Source: Siphonodentalium dalli (lineage: Eukaryota > Mollusca > Scaphopoda > Gadilida > Siphonodentaliidae). From it: DNA of 64,000 nucleotides. The stretch covers positions 93,732,707 to 93,796,706 of the forward strand of contig CP136067.1 of NCBI GenBank assembly GCA_032622095.1, in the 5' to 3' direction. Of the stretch, positions 14,201 to 29,200 are shown piece by piece (within the stretch, counting starts at the first letter, position 1; each line of letters opens with the position of its first letter). The position numbers were made by a program, and so were the translations under genes. The notes under the pieces are model-generated. The model was not told the DNA's origin. It ran no database searches and was given only the letters and a program-made list of their open reading frames with translations.

Positions 14201-17200
14201 CTCAATCAAATAACATAAGTTCAAATTTAAAACGATAAAAAATATTAAATAAACATTTTGGGCTCCATCATATCATCTCCAAATCCGACAACATCTTTAA
14301 ACAGCATATATGTTATTCGGGAAATGGAATATTGTTGATCATTCAGGTTTCCGTTGGACAGGCCCAAGTTGGGATACTAACAGTTCCTGTAATCCCGTTT
14401 GCGTATGCGCTATTCCCAAGTCATGATGTGCAATTTTGATATCGCGCTTGCCTGCTGTGGAAGACAGGGTGAAGCGTACATGCGCAGAAGAGTTTCCGTT
14501 TGCAATGACATGAATCAGACTCCATTGACTCCAAAGTTGCAAACTGCTTACTTACACGAACTTCACGCATAGCGGCAGTGGCACAAAATATGAAATGATG
14601 TCATTCTCATATATTAAACTGTTTTAAACTGATTAAATATTGTTCATATCATGTCATAGAAATTAAGTTTAATGAACCTCCTTCGTAATCTGAGTTTGAG
14701 TTATCTCACTGACGTTATAAAATCACCGGACATTTGCCGCCATTTTTGCTCGTACCTCCCACTGATCGGTACTGCGAATCTACTGAAGTGTTTGAAAAAG
14801 ATTCGATTTGAGATTCGATTCGATTTTGAATCATCATCATGATTCGATTCTAGATTCGATTCGATGTTGAAATTGCCGATTCGTCTGGCCCTAGAGCACT
14901 CCCATATGGAGCCCCACATGAACCCATGTAATGCTCTTTAAACTTTACACACCGACTTCCAAAAATGATTATAATGACAACCTTACTATATTATCCCTTT
15001 CATAACGGAAGCAGTGCTAGTGCAGCATTAAGGACCCTGTGCCAGTACATTCTCTTATATATACAAGTCTTCCATTGGGAGCCTCGGATATATAAGAGAA
15101 TGCAGTGGCTTACAAGCTCAAGGTAAATAATGTTAGGCCAATGTATTCTCTTATTTTCACAAAATTTCATAAAGCTTCAGTCATCAAAGGGTTAATAACT
15201 TGACAATCTAGTAATCAACCCTTTATGCTACAGCTACTGAATTTTCGTATTTCAGAAATGTTATAAATGTTCTTTAACTTTATGCTGTATTTTCTAAACT
15301 ACTCATGTAACGCTATTTAAAAATAACAAAATGTTTTTTATTTTAATTATGATCCTTGCCAATTATTTTGGTTTCTCGATGATAACCTTAGTTATCTGAT
15401 CGTTTTCAAATTTGTCACATGAAAATATAGGTCAAGTTTGAATATGGATGTGGTCCCAACATTTCTACCAGAGTTATTGTTTTTGTTGACTCAGAATTTG
15501 CAGATTATCATGGTTTCCGAATCTTAAAGATACGGGCGGCGTTGGTGGAGGGTATGCTGTTAAAATATTCACCTCTGTCAAAAACCGCCATAAACATTAG
15601 GAATAGTAAGTTATAGACAGACTATGTGCTTATGCCAATCAGAAATATGGCATAAACATTATTGTCAATTTTTTCCTCTTTGTTATGTAACCAAAAGCAA
15701 AAAACATTACGTTTCCTGGCTTTTGTTTAGATTCGGATATGGTAAACATAAAGAGCATTATTTGTTACTGTTTTCCTGATATGGAAATAATAAAGAGCGT
15801 TTATATCATTTTTGTGTGATTAACCAATAGAATTGCGCTGTGTTATGTAAACAGAAGCACAACTTCTGTAACACGAGCAGTCTCTTGTTTACGTACGTCT
15901 TGACGACAATATACTATTTACGCGCTGATTATATTTGGCATATGAGCGGAACTGTATATATTTTGGTGTTCCTTCTGTTGATGGCGATTTGAACAAATAT
16001 AAATATTTCTGCAATGAACGCCGCCCGTGCCATTAACTTCAGTTTTAGTTATCTGATTTTTTCAAATTTGATATATGGATTACTCACTTGAAAATACAGG
16101 TCAAATTCGGATTTGTGTTCGGGTCCTTGTTAAATTTATGTTTCTTAACCCTTCCATGACTGGAGCTTCCTGAGGGAGCCTCGCATATATAAGAGAATGA
16201 ATTGGCCTAACAATATTTATCTTGACCTTGTAAGCCAGTGCATTCTCTGATATATGTGAGGCTCCCATAGGGACACCAGCACAGCTCCCATCATGAAAGG
16301 GTTAACAAAAAGTCAACACCCCAAAAAAAAACGTGACATACACTTAAAAAAAACCACTCCGGAATACATCTCTATAAGATCATAATTCAGGTCATGGCTA
16401 CTACATCTTCATAGAGACATCTTCTCCGAGACATCGAGGCGACATTGCCAGACTCGACAGCCCGATACTATCGCCGACACTCTCGTCTGGTCATTGTCTC
16501 TCCTGGTGGTACTACATGTTCGGATCTAACATCGGAACACTGAGAATCTATCTCGAGACGAACACAAACCGAACTGTCTTCTGGCAGAAAAGCGGCACTC
16601 AACAAGATAAATGGATGAAAGCAAGCAGACAGATTGTTTCTAATGTTGATTATCGACTCACTGTCGAAGGAGTAGTCGGGAATGGTTACCGTGGCGACAT
16701 TGCTCTTGATGATTTCAAGATTACTGCTGGTCCATGTCCGCCAAAGCCTGGTTGTGATTTTGAGCAAGGTTTTTGTGATTGGACGCAATCAACGAGAGAT
16801 GAAATTGACTGGCTGATTGGACAGAACGGAACTGTGTCTCGTGGAACTGGTCCTCCTTATGACCACACCTTCGGGTCTAACAGTGGCCATTATGCTTTTA
16901 TTGAAACATCTCACCCGACACATCCTGGCGATCGAGCTATTCTGGTCAGCCGCATCATCGATGGAACAGACAACAGCGCCAAATGCTTCCAATTCTGGTA
17001 CAACATGTTCGGCGCAACTGTCGGCTCACTAAAAATATACCAGCAAGGAAGCGGGAAGTCACCGCGCCAAATATGGTCACACAGTGGTGACCATGGCAAT
17101 GTATGGAGACGAGCCAGAGTGACGATGCCATCTCATGGAACGACGTACACCATCAACATCGAAGCAACCTCAGGCTCGAGCTACACTAGCGACATCGCTA

Positions 17201-20200
17201 TTGACGACCTACTCATCAGTGAAGGAGCCTGTCAGCCAATGAATTTCTGTAATTTCGAAGAGGACAGCTGCGGTTGGACAAACGTCCTCGTAGGCGACTC
17301 ATTCAATTGGCTGCGGGATCGAGGCGGCACCCCCAGTCGCATGACAGGTATGACATTGACAGAACAGCACAGAAGTTGAATGTGGTGATCATTATCGCAC
17401 AAGTTTGTTGTGATGCAATGTAACATGCAGTGTAACAAACAAGTTCAATAATGTTCACTTCCTTCACACGTCTGTGGGTTTCTGTATTTACTACACACAA
17501 GCAGTCAATATTCTTTGGTATCAAATAATTGTTTCTGTTTGGTTTCAATCAAAATGGCTGAAAATGAACAAAAAATAGTATAGAGTCGGAATAAAAATTG
17601 CAAACAATCCGAAAGTGTTCGATCCACTGAACTCCAGTGAATGTTGGGTGTGAAAAATGACTTTTCATCATTAAGTGTTAATATAATTTCAATCAGTTGT
17701 ACACCCAAGTACATACAGTTTAAACAAACCAAAAAGAAACTATATTTTTATCAGGAATAAGAAAGGGAAATATCAAATATGAGTTGAAATGTTTCTAGTT
17801 AGATTCATGGCTAGTAGTCAACAGAGATAGTGGACATTGCATTGTGATGCCGGGCGGTGGGCCATAAAAAGCACCCAGGGGGCCATATTTTTATGAGGAG
17901 GCGGGTGTCCGAGAAACAGAACATTAATCTTGTTTGGCCCAATGCGATACATATTAGATGGAGAATAATTAACAATATAAAATAATGCTGTACTACTCAC
18001 ACAGTTAACAGCCAGATGTTACTTAATATGATATTCATTCTAGGGGATTTAGCTTATGGTAATAATATTTGCTACTGTACAGTAGTCAGGCCCATTTTAT
18101 ACGTCATGGGTCGCACCAATCAATTTGGTATTAAAATTACTAAATCAACGAAAGCTTAACTGGACCCCGACGTATAAAACCAACTGACACATAAAAATTT
18201 CTCTGGCTAGACATGCTACCCATCTGTCATGGGTGACTGTTATTTTATAAATACTAGATGTATGTGTACATGCCTTATCCAATAAATTATTCACTCTGGT
18301 GGCGACACGCTACACTTCTGTGGCTTGAAGCTGCTTTATACAATATTCTAGACACAGATTTTCCAGGGAATTTCACTCCCAAATTCGGGATCCATTTGTC
18401 ATAAGAGCATGTTTAGTTTGATGATTGTACGAGATTGCATCATCCCCTGGAGCGTCTTATATAATAAGTGCTACTCATGATGTATAAAACTGGCCTGAAT
18501 TTACCCTTTCTGTTGTGACCCCTTTAGTTACTAAATGGTTTCTCCCATTCAGTATACATTATGGAAGGGTTTATTAATCATCTGAAGAGATGTTCACGAA
18601 ATATAAGCAAATGACAGACGGTAGAAATGACAGAATGAATTCTATTTATTGGTGTCAAATGTTCAGATAATAAGTTCAACAAATGACTTTATTATCTGAA
18701 GATTTCCTAAGGGATAACTACCCGTCAATGGGTATTTAGTAAACAAAGGGTTAATAAATGTAAAGTAGTATCCTAAAGCAGGGTTTTATGCTTGGGGTTG
18801 GGGGAATGGTACCCCTATAGCCACTGGGGGAAATCTCAGTCCATCAGCAAACTATGAATATTTAATAGTTTTTCGTAAATCAGTCAATAATTTAAGCCAA
18901 TTTCAGAATGTCTATTGAAATATAAGTAGAAAAGTCAATAAATCGTCAATTGTGTTATATTTTTAACAATATGAAGGGTTAAGTAATGTAAGAGTGCTGT
19001 CATTTGGCACTGTATATAAACATTGATATTGTATAGTCACCGTAAACTTTGCGACAAAAATCAAGTTTCATTCGCGGGTTCAATAAGTGTACTGACAATT
19101 TTTCGTACTGCCACCGACTGTAGAAGAAATTGTTAAAATTGTAATTTATTTCTATGTCCGCCTCCACTACATTCATGTCAACATGCTATACCATTGCCAA
19201 TTTCATGAAATATTCCTGATCATCCTTCAGTGGCTAATGGACTGCGTCTAATCATAAATTAGAACTGTCAGGAGAGTGTGTTATTTGATAACATAACCAG
19301 GCAGAATCATCCACATGGCATTTAGCGATGTCCGCTTTGATATCTTTCAGAATAAGGCAATAATTATGTCGAATCAGTTGATGTATGTAGAACTGAATTG
19401 CATTCTTTTCCAGCAAAATGGTTTAATAGTGATCAGCGTTAGCTGGTAACAAGCCTGAGTTTAGTGTGTCATTTGTAGAATGAGGTCCCCAGAGGGTGAA
19501 TTTAGTTTGTTTGAACATATTTTATTTGACCCTCATTACATAATACATTTAACAAATTAGAATTTAGTGACACTATCCCGCACAGTGGGCTAGCATCACC
19601 AAATTCACCCTTTGGGGACCTCATTCTGCATGGCCTCATCTGCTAAGGGAGACATAGACTCAGATTAAGTTCCCAAATGGTGCATATTGTTATGTACACC
19701 AATTTCGAACCTTGATTATGCAATGTGTCGTCTGCCAATTTGGTGATATAGAGAAACTAAAAACGTATTATAATCTATGTGAATAAGTTTCTATAGAAAT
19801 TTGATAATAAAGAAACTTTCCAGAGAAGATTAGGCCAAAGTAGAATGAGGTCCCCAGAGGGTGAATTTAGTGATGCTAGCCTGCTATGCAGGATAGCGTC
19901 ACTAAATTCACCCTCTGGGGACCTCATTCTGCAAATTACAGATATGCTACATTAATGCTCTAAATAATCGACTTCTTAACCACAGCAGAATTCTGCTGTG
20001 GTTAAGAAGTCGATTAATTAGGGCATTACTGTATGGTTTATTCCTTCACACAGGTCCAAATGCAGACCACACAACCGGGACATCGGCGGGATATTATATG
20101 TACATCGAAACGTCAGGTCTGCATGTTCAACGAGGCGATGCTGTGCTCGTCAGTGACATCTATCCTAAAGGAACATCAGGTTGTTTCTCATTCTGGTATC

Positions 20201-23200
20201 ATATGTATGGAGCCGGTGTCGGAAACTTGACAGTGAACAGCTTCACGCATGACGTCAAGACAAACTCCAAACTTCTTCTCCTTATACCTGGACCTCAAGG
20301 AAATGTCTGGAAATACCAAGAAGTCTCGATCCCACCTTATCCTTACAACTATGAGATTTTCTTCAGAGCGACTTATTTTGGAAATTCGTATGACGATATC
20401 GCGATTGATGATGTCCGTATGAGTTCGCATCCTTGCACGATGACGACAGTTGTTACTACCCCATCTCCTCATATCACAACATACGCTCCGACGGCTCTTG
20501 GATGTAATTTCGAGTACGGATTTTGCGGTTGGATGCAGGACACACATGATGATTTTAATTGGTTAAGAATTTCTGGTTCCACAAATTCCTCGTACACTGG
20601 ACCACAGTACGATCACACGAAACACAGTCAAAGTGGTCATTACATTTATATTGAGACATCAAGAACACACGCCAATCAAACAGCAAATCTTTTTAGTCCA
20701 ACTGTTGCTATTGGTAGCGGAGGAATTTGCTTTAAATTTTGGTACAACATGCACGGAGCTACCGTTAACTCACTGCAAGTTCTTTCTAGTCAAAACAACA
20801 AAGATCGCGTAATTTGGCTGCGGACAGGAAGTCAAGGGCTTGGATGGATGCCAGCATCAATTCACATCGAGACGCCTGGCAACACGGTTGTCGTTATACA
20901 GGGTAAGGCGGGAAAGAGATACACAGGTGATATCGCTATTGACGATATTTCAATGAATATCGGCGCCTGCAACCGAGGAACACTTTGTGACTTCGAGAGC
21001 GGGATGTGCGGATATTCTCAGGAAACAAGCGACTCCCGTAATTTCGATTGGAATTTACGTACAGCGAACTCACATTTGCCTACCAATGGACTGGTAGTCG
21101 ATCATACTTTTGGAACTCCCTCAGGACATTATATTTATATAGATGAATCGCATCCGAGTACCGCACTTCGGAAGGCTCGCATTGACAGTCCAGTATATGC
21201 TGCCACAACCGGGAAATGTTTACAATTTTGGTATTACCTGAACGGACACGTTGCGGGATCACTTGGTGTGTACGTCCAGCAGTTTCACCGACAAGGACCC
21301 ACCGTCTGGACTGAGAATGGTAACCAAGGACCTGACTGGCGCATCGCTCAAGTGACAGTAACAAGCGACACCAGCTTCAGATTGGTGTTTCAAGGTGTTG
21401 TTGGCACCAGCTCTAGGGGTGAGTTAATTTTGTTTTTTTATTGAAATTCTTTATTGACACACTATACATGGACATATTCAGGGGGGGGGAACTTTCGCAC
21501 GCAAATCACCTTAAAATCGAAGACACCTCATTCGTATGTTTTTATTACACAGACTATGTTTATGAATGGAATATCACCAGAAATGTTTTAGTATATTTTA
21601 AATATACATGTAATTTATAGTCTCCGATATGACAAAAGTTGCCACTATCCGTGCCCGGAATTTATATAGTGTTAATTCGACAATCATCAGCAAGTGAAAA
21701 ACGAACACAATCAAAAACTTATTATTTGTCCTCGAAGTTCTTGACAGTGCGAGGTATATCTCGCACATTCAAACTCGAAGTTTATCTCTCTTTAGTGCTA
21801 TATATTTCTCTAAGCGTTATCTCTCATCAAGTAGAAATTTTTTCAGGGATAAGGTATTGGGGTCAAATTTGGTTTTATATATGTAATATTTAAGCAATGT
21901 CAGAAATAAATTTTTGAGTAATTTATGATTTAGAGGACTTGGCCAAAGAAAAACATATTTGTAGTTTGGTTTCCCTACTATTTTAAACCCCCTCCCCTAA
22001 AATTTTTTCTTTGTTTTCAAGATATGTTTTTTAAATTTAAAAATCTAAATCTTTGATAAGACATTATTAAAAGCCATATGAATATGTCGAAATAAAACAA
22101 AAATAATTAAAAAATTAAGTCACAGCATATCATAATCACACAGTACAGAATTCAATTTCTGACTTACGGTTCCGCTCGAAACTTGAAGCTATACTAAATG
22201 GATTCTTCTAGTCAGTTTAAAAATGTACAACGGAATGGTCTATTATTGATTTACAGGAATGTACAGGTAATATAAGCAGACGACAGATAAATAAAAGTAC
22301 AGAAGGAGTCCTATTTATTATGGGAAATGTCCAGATAATAATAACAAATGAGATGGTCATACAACAAATGACCTACGGTCGTACAAAAATGACCTACGGT
22401 CGTAAAACAAATGACCTATGGTCGTACAACAAATAACCTATGGTCGTACAACAAATGACCTATGGTCATACAACAAATGACCTATGGTCCTACAACAAAT
22501 GACCTATGGTCGTAAAACAAATGACCTATGGTCGTACAACAAATAACCTATGGTCGTACAACAAATGACCTATGGTCGTACAACAAATGACCTATGGTCG
22601 TACAACAAATAACCTATGGTCGTACAACAAATGACCTATGGTCCTACAACAAATGACCTATGGTCGTACAACAAATGACCTATGGTCCTACAACAAATGA
22701 CCTATGGTCCTACAACAAATGACCTATGGTCGTAAAACAAATGACCTATGGTCGTACAACAAATAACCTATGGTCGTACAACAAATGACCTATGGTCGTA
22801 CAACAAATGACCTATGGTCATACAACAAATGACCTATGGTCATACAAAGAATGAGCTGTGGTCATACAACAAATGACGTATGGTCATTTGTTGAACTTAT
22901 TATCTGAACATTTCCTAAGGGAACCACAGGCCCTGGGGGAATATAGCAGCGAAACCAATATAAACTATACTTGTGACAAGGTTCACAAGTCAGATTTTGG
23001 AAAAAAACACTTCATATTACTCATACATTTTCAAATTCGTTCAACTCAGTCACAATATATTTTGGTGTGAATTATTGGCCATTAAATTTACTTTCTTTTG
23101 ATGTATAGAATAGAATCTTTTGATGTATAGAATAGAATCTTTTGATAGACATCGTACCAAAAACTTGCAATATCTACTGGAAATTTGGGAGTCTCCCTGT

Positions 23201-26200
23201 CTGCCTAATATCCTCAATAATTCTAAAACATTGTCAACTCAGTTAAAATATGCCCCAGTGTATGTTATAGGGCATAACATTTTCTTTCGTTTGATATATA
23301 ACCTGACAAAGTCCATTTAAGCGAAGTCCACATATCGTATGGGGAATTCGTAAGTTCAGCAATTGCTATCGTAATAATTGAATTGATATCCATGTATAAT
23401 CACAGCTTACCAGACAGGGAAACTGATGACTGCTTTTTGTCGGTAGTTTTTGCTAGTTTTCTATATGATATCTCGACTTCCCTTCATTTGATACTATCGA
23501 ATTATACATCAAAAGAAAGTAAATTTCATGGCCAATAAGACACACTGAAATATATTGTGATTGAGAAGAAAGATTTTGAGAATATATGAGGAATATGATA
23601 GATGGTGTGTTTTTCCCAAAATCGGGCTTGTGAACTTTGTCACTGTTATAGTATATATTGGTAATTTCCCGCAGGGGCCTGTGAAGGGAACTACACATCA
23701 ATGAGGGTATTTAGCATAGAAAGGGTTAAAGAACTTGTGGCAATCGGTTGAATTATAACTGGTTATTAATTTGACAGATCGATCATCATAATCTATTCTA
23801 TTATAACTAACTCGATTCTATTATAACTAACTCGATTCTATTACAACTAACTCGATTCTATTATAATTAACTTGATTCTATTCAATTAGAATGAACCATG
23901 TATATGATTGGTCTTCCGAAATTAGCTGCTTAACCCTTTACCCAACAGAAGGGCCCTGTGCCAATGCATTCTCTTATATATGCGAGTCGACCATAGGTCG
24001 CCTCGCATATATAAGAGAATGCATTGGCTTAACACATTAAAAATTATAAAATTGTTAAAGAATGTAAGAAAAAATGGTAAAATGTGTTAAAAAAAGATTT
24101 TTTTTAGGCCAATGCATTCTCTTATATATGCGAGGCGACCTATGGTCGACTCGCATATATAAGAGAATGCATTGGCACAGGGCATAACTGTAACTATCAC
24201 AATGTGGTCAAGGAGCCGGTTCCAATGATATCCATATTTGTATGGTTCTATTGAGACAGACCGAAGATATTTTAGGCTGTTGAAGCTTTATTTGGCCGGT
24301 TTTGGCCGGTTTGTTGGGTAAAGGGTTAATGCATTTAATAAGTTACAAGCGGAACCTCTATTACAAAGGCTGAACAGTGACTTCAATTTTTGTTGCCATT
24401 ATTTGTTCAGTGATATGAATTAAACATAGCATCATTTGAAAGAGCCTGTCCTGATCAGAATTCAGTGTTTTGAAGATACGCTTTGGGATGTAAAGAATAA
24501 TTATCTTTATAATTTATGGTGTTATTGATACCATTTGAAAAGAACATAAACTATTATATACTATTTGTGTTGAGCGATATACTGAATTCTATTTATAACT
24601 TAAAAGATTAAAGGGACTCCAGGCATTCGAAGTGGGTTCATGCAAAATTTTATAAAAGTCTGTAAAACAACTATCATCAACAATTACAGCTAAAAATAGA
24701 TCAATGTCGTTCTTATTTGTATTTTTAACCCTTTCATGACGGGAGCTGCGCTGGTGCAGCATTAACGACTGTGCCAGTGCAATATCTTATATGTGCAACT
24801 CTAACATAGGGAGTCTCCACATATATAAGAGAATGTGCTGGATTAGAAGGTCAAGGATAATATTTTTAGGCCAATGCATTCTCTTATATATGCAAGGCTC
24901 CCTATAGGAGACTCGCATATATAAGATAATGCATTGGCACAGGGTTTACACAAACATGAAGCTCCAGTCATGGAAGTGTTAATAACTCTCCAGTAATGGA
25001 TTTTGCATATTGAAACCATTGTTATGTAAACATTACTGTTACAGTGCAATTACTGATCAAAGTGTAATTAGATAACAAAGTTTAATCAAAACTTGACCGC
25101 AGACATTGGAAAAGGTCAAAGCATTGAAAAATATTCTGAAAATTATATTTTGACAATTTTTTTTTAACTTAATTACTACACAATTAGCAATATCTGTTGA
25201 CAAGTCACTGTAACAGGATTGTTTACATAACATTGGTTTCAACAATGCAAAATTTCATTATTGGAGAATTATCAATAATGAATATAAGAACAAAGTTTAT
25301 CTATTTCTCCATGTTCTTGTTCATGGTGATGTTTTTACAGACTGTTATATTTTTTGCACATTTACCCACTACGAGACTCACACAGATGAAAGCATGCACT
25401 ACGGAGTGTCATCTGCTCCAGTCTATGTGGGGCTCTCTATGGGATTACATTTACCCACTGCGAGTGCCTTGTGTTCCTTTAATAAATCAGTGGTTTTTTT
25501 CCTGTTGACGGTATTCAGCTTAACCCTTTACCCAACAAACCGGCCAAAACCGGCCAAATAAAGCTACAACAGCCTAAAATATCTTCGGTCTGTCTCAATA
25601 GAACCATACAAATATGGATATCATTGGAACCGGCTCCTTGACCACATTGTGATAGTTACAGTTATGCCCTGTGCCAATGCATTCTCTTATATATGCGAGT
25701 CGACCATAGGTCGCCTCGCATATATAAGAGAATGCATTGGCCTAAAAAAAAAAATTCTTACATTCTTTAACAATTTTATAATTTTTAATGTGTTAAGCCA
25801 ATGCATTCTCTTATATATGCGAGGCGACCTATGGTCGACTCGCATATATAAGAGAATGCATTGGCACAGGGCCCTTCTGTTGGGTAAAGGGTTAAAGACG
25901 TGTAATGAAATCGATATTAATTGCTAGAATCATTTCCGGACAGGTGTTTTGGATTTATATTTATTATTTTATACTCCGGAATCTTATATAAAGCTTGTTA
26001 GGAAGAGATAAGCCGCTCTACCCCAAACTTTAAATGTTTGAATGCCCGTAACTCTGGTGTTAACTCTGGTGTTTATCAAGCAATCGGAGAACCATTTGCA
26101 TACTTGTAATCAGCTAATCATGGAGACTATATATTCCAGGTTTGGTGATGATCGGACAAACCAACTAAATTTGACCCCCCCCCCCTCCCATGACCCCTGT

Positions 26201-29200
26201 ACCTTATTGAACATTGACCCAAATGGTCCCAAATGTTTATACTATCATTTCCAATAAAACGGCATATCAGACATTTGGCCTAGATTTATTAGTTTCGATG
26301 TAGATAGGGTAACAAGACACAATATTGTGCCCTTAACTCCGGTATCCGCCATCTAGACCATTTTTAATGAATTAGTGGTTTTTATACGCCCGTTTGAAAC
26401 GGTCATATAGGTTTCCGGATGATAACTTTAGATTGAATCGAGTGATTTGAACCAAATTTGGTATGTTAGTTTACCACACCAAAATACAGATCAAGTTCAA
26501 ATATGGGTTTCGTCCGCATGATTTTGACTGAGTTATACCCCTTTTTCAACTTAGATTTTACCTGATTTCCGGTTTCCGGATGATAACTTTAGATTGAATC
26601 AAGTGAACTGAACCAAATTTGGTATATTAGTTTACCACCCCAAAATACAGATCAAGTTCGAATATGGGTTTCGTCCGCATGATTTTGACTGAGTTATGCC
26701 CCTTTTTCAACTTAGATTTTACCTGATATGCAGTTTCCAGATTATTGTGTTTTATTTTTGTTATTATTTCGTCTTAAGTCAAAGGTTTCAAACAATTGAA
26801 TTAAACCTTGCCCCACTTTACTCCAGAAACGGGCGTATTATGCCATGCCCCGATGACATGCTCTTGTTTCCAGGTGTTATTGCTGTTGATGATATCCAGC
26901 TTAAAGATGGTGCCTGTCTTCCTCCCGGATCATGTGACTTCGAAACAGACTTCTGCACGTGGACCAATGTAATAACACCAGACACCTTTGACTGGGAGCG
27001 AAATCGTGGAAAGACCCAATCACATTCAACTGGTCCGACAGCTGACCACACCCAAGGGAATCAGTATGGCGTGTATGCTTACATCGAGGCATCGCGACCA
27101 CGGGTGCGGGGTGACAAAGCATGGCTGGTGTCAGAGACCTTCACATATCCGAGCAGCTGTATATCATTCTGGTACAACATGCATGGTGTGGGCATGGGAA
27201 CTCTCAATCTTAAAGTCAAATCATTCCCTTCATTTAGTACGAAAACAATCAAAACCATTTCCGGAGACCAAGGAACGCTATGGAAACAAGCACAGGTTTG
27301 TAGTTGTTTAATTTATTTTGTATATAGAAGCTTTGAAATAGTGTGTCTTGTCATTTGCATAATGAGGTCCCCAGAGGGTGAATTTAGTTGTGCTACACCA
27401 CATGGGTCTATGCTTCACTAAACTCACCCTCTGTGGACCTCATTCTACTTTAATAGGCCTCATCTTCTGGGAAGTATCTATAGTCTCAAATTAACATTGT
27501 TTTTAGTTCCTTTTTCCCTTCTGTTTAGTTTCTATATCCCCCAATTTGCAGAAAATCAATTGCATAATTCATGTGACTAATGGGTGAACATCACCAACTT
27601 CAACTGGGGAACTTTAATCTGATCCTATGTCTCCCATTGCAGTTGCAGCCTCAGCAGAATGAAGTTTCCTGAGGGTGAATTTGGTGATGCTAACCTGCTG
27701 TTCTGGATAGCATTACTATATGCACCTTCTGGGGACCTCATTCTCCAAATGACAGCTCTTTCAAGACTTTTGACATGTTTAGAAGATTCTGTTGTGTCTG
27801 TTATGCCATGCAGTTTCCTATTTCTAAGGCCCACGTGCATGGTCACATAACAATCTTTTTATAAGCATTTGATATGTTAGATAAAACGATACGAAAAAAT
27901 TGCAGTACATTCTTATACTAACTTGTGCGGAACTGAGACTCGTTTCCCCGATTAAAATTTCTGATTCTTTACTGTAATTCATAATCATGTGTTAAACACT
28001 TGATGTATTGCATCTGCAAACTCATTAAAAAATGTGTCAATGATACTTTATTGGTGATTTATGATGAAGTAAATCACATGGTGAATCTTATCAACTAACT
28101 TTTTATGGATGTATGTTCAGGAAATAATGATCATGGGCAACTGAAATTAAATCCAGAGTTAGGCGATGCAGGGGTGGAATGCTTAGTCCCAGACAAACAA
28201 TTTAACAATTTAACAACATGACTGGAGCTTCCTGAAATATTGTGAAAACCCTGTGCCAATGCATTCTCTTATATATGTGAGTCTCCCATAGGCAGCCACG
28301 CATATATATGAATACATTGGCCGAACAATATTTTCCTTGACCTTATAAACCAGTGCATTCTCTTATATATACATTGGCCTGACAATATTTACCTTGACCT
28401 TGTAAGCCAGTGCATTCTCTGATATATGCCAGGCTCCCTATGGTAGACTCGCATATATAAGAGAATGAACTGGCAGAGGATCTTGCACTAGCGCAGCTCT
28501 CGTCATGAAAGGGATCAGGCCAATATAAATAAATTACAAGATTTACATCAAAATTTTTCAGAGAAATGGGGCGGGAAGGCAAATTTCATTTTTTTTTATT
28601 TTATTCTTAACATAAATGGTCATGGACAGTTCTAGTCTTCTAGATATTGAAGCAATATCCCAATTTATATGATACAAGGTGATTTAGATAATCAATTTTA
28701 TCAAAATATACTGATTAATGGGTATTTGAAATCTAATTTGATGGTTAAAGCAAGAATAAAAATTACTTATATATGTAGACAACCAAATAAAAACTAAAAT
28801 AGAGTCAGGAGTGGATGTAAATAGTGTTGGGAGGGGATGTAAATAGGGTTGGGAGGGGATGTAAATAGAGTCGGGAGGGAATGTAAATAGGGTTGGGAGG
28901 GGTTGTAAATAGGGTCGGGAGGGGATGTAAATAGGGTTGGGTGGGATGTAAGTAGGGTCTGGAGGGGATGTAAATATGGTCGGGAGGCGATGTAAATAGG
29001 GTCGGGATGGGACTAAAATAGGGTCGGGTATATATAAATAGGGTCAGGGGGAATGTAAATCTAGCAAATGGTCTGAGAAAAGGGGAAATTGACTTTGCAA
29101 AGCCTTATTTAGTCTACACGCTTCTTAATGACTTTAACCCTATCTATACAAAATGGATTCTCCCACTCAGTTATAAAAGTATACATCAGAACGGTCTACT

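Noticed and set aside
22355-22882. CRISPR-like regular array
   Set aside because: Units are contiguous 22-bp tandem copies with no unique spacers, in an animal intron.
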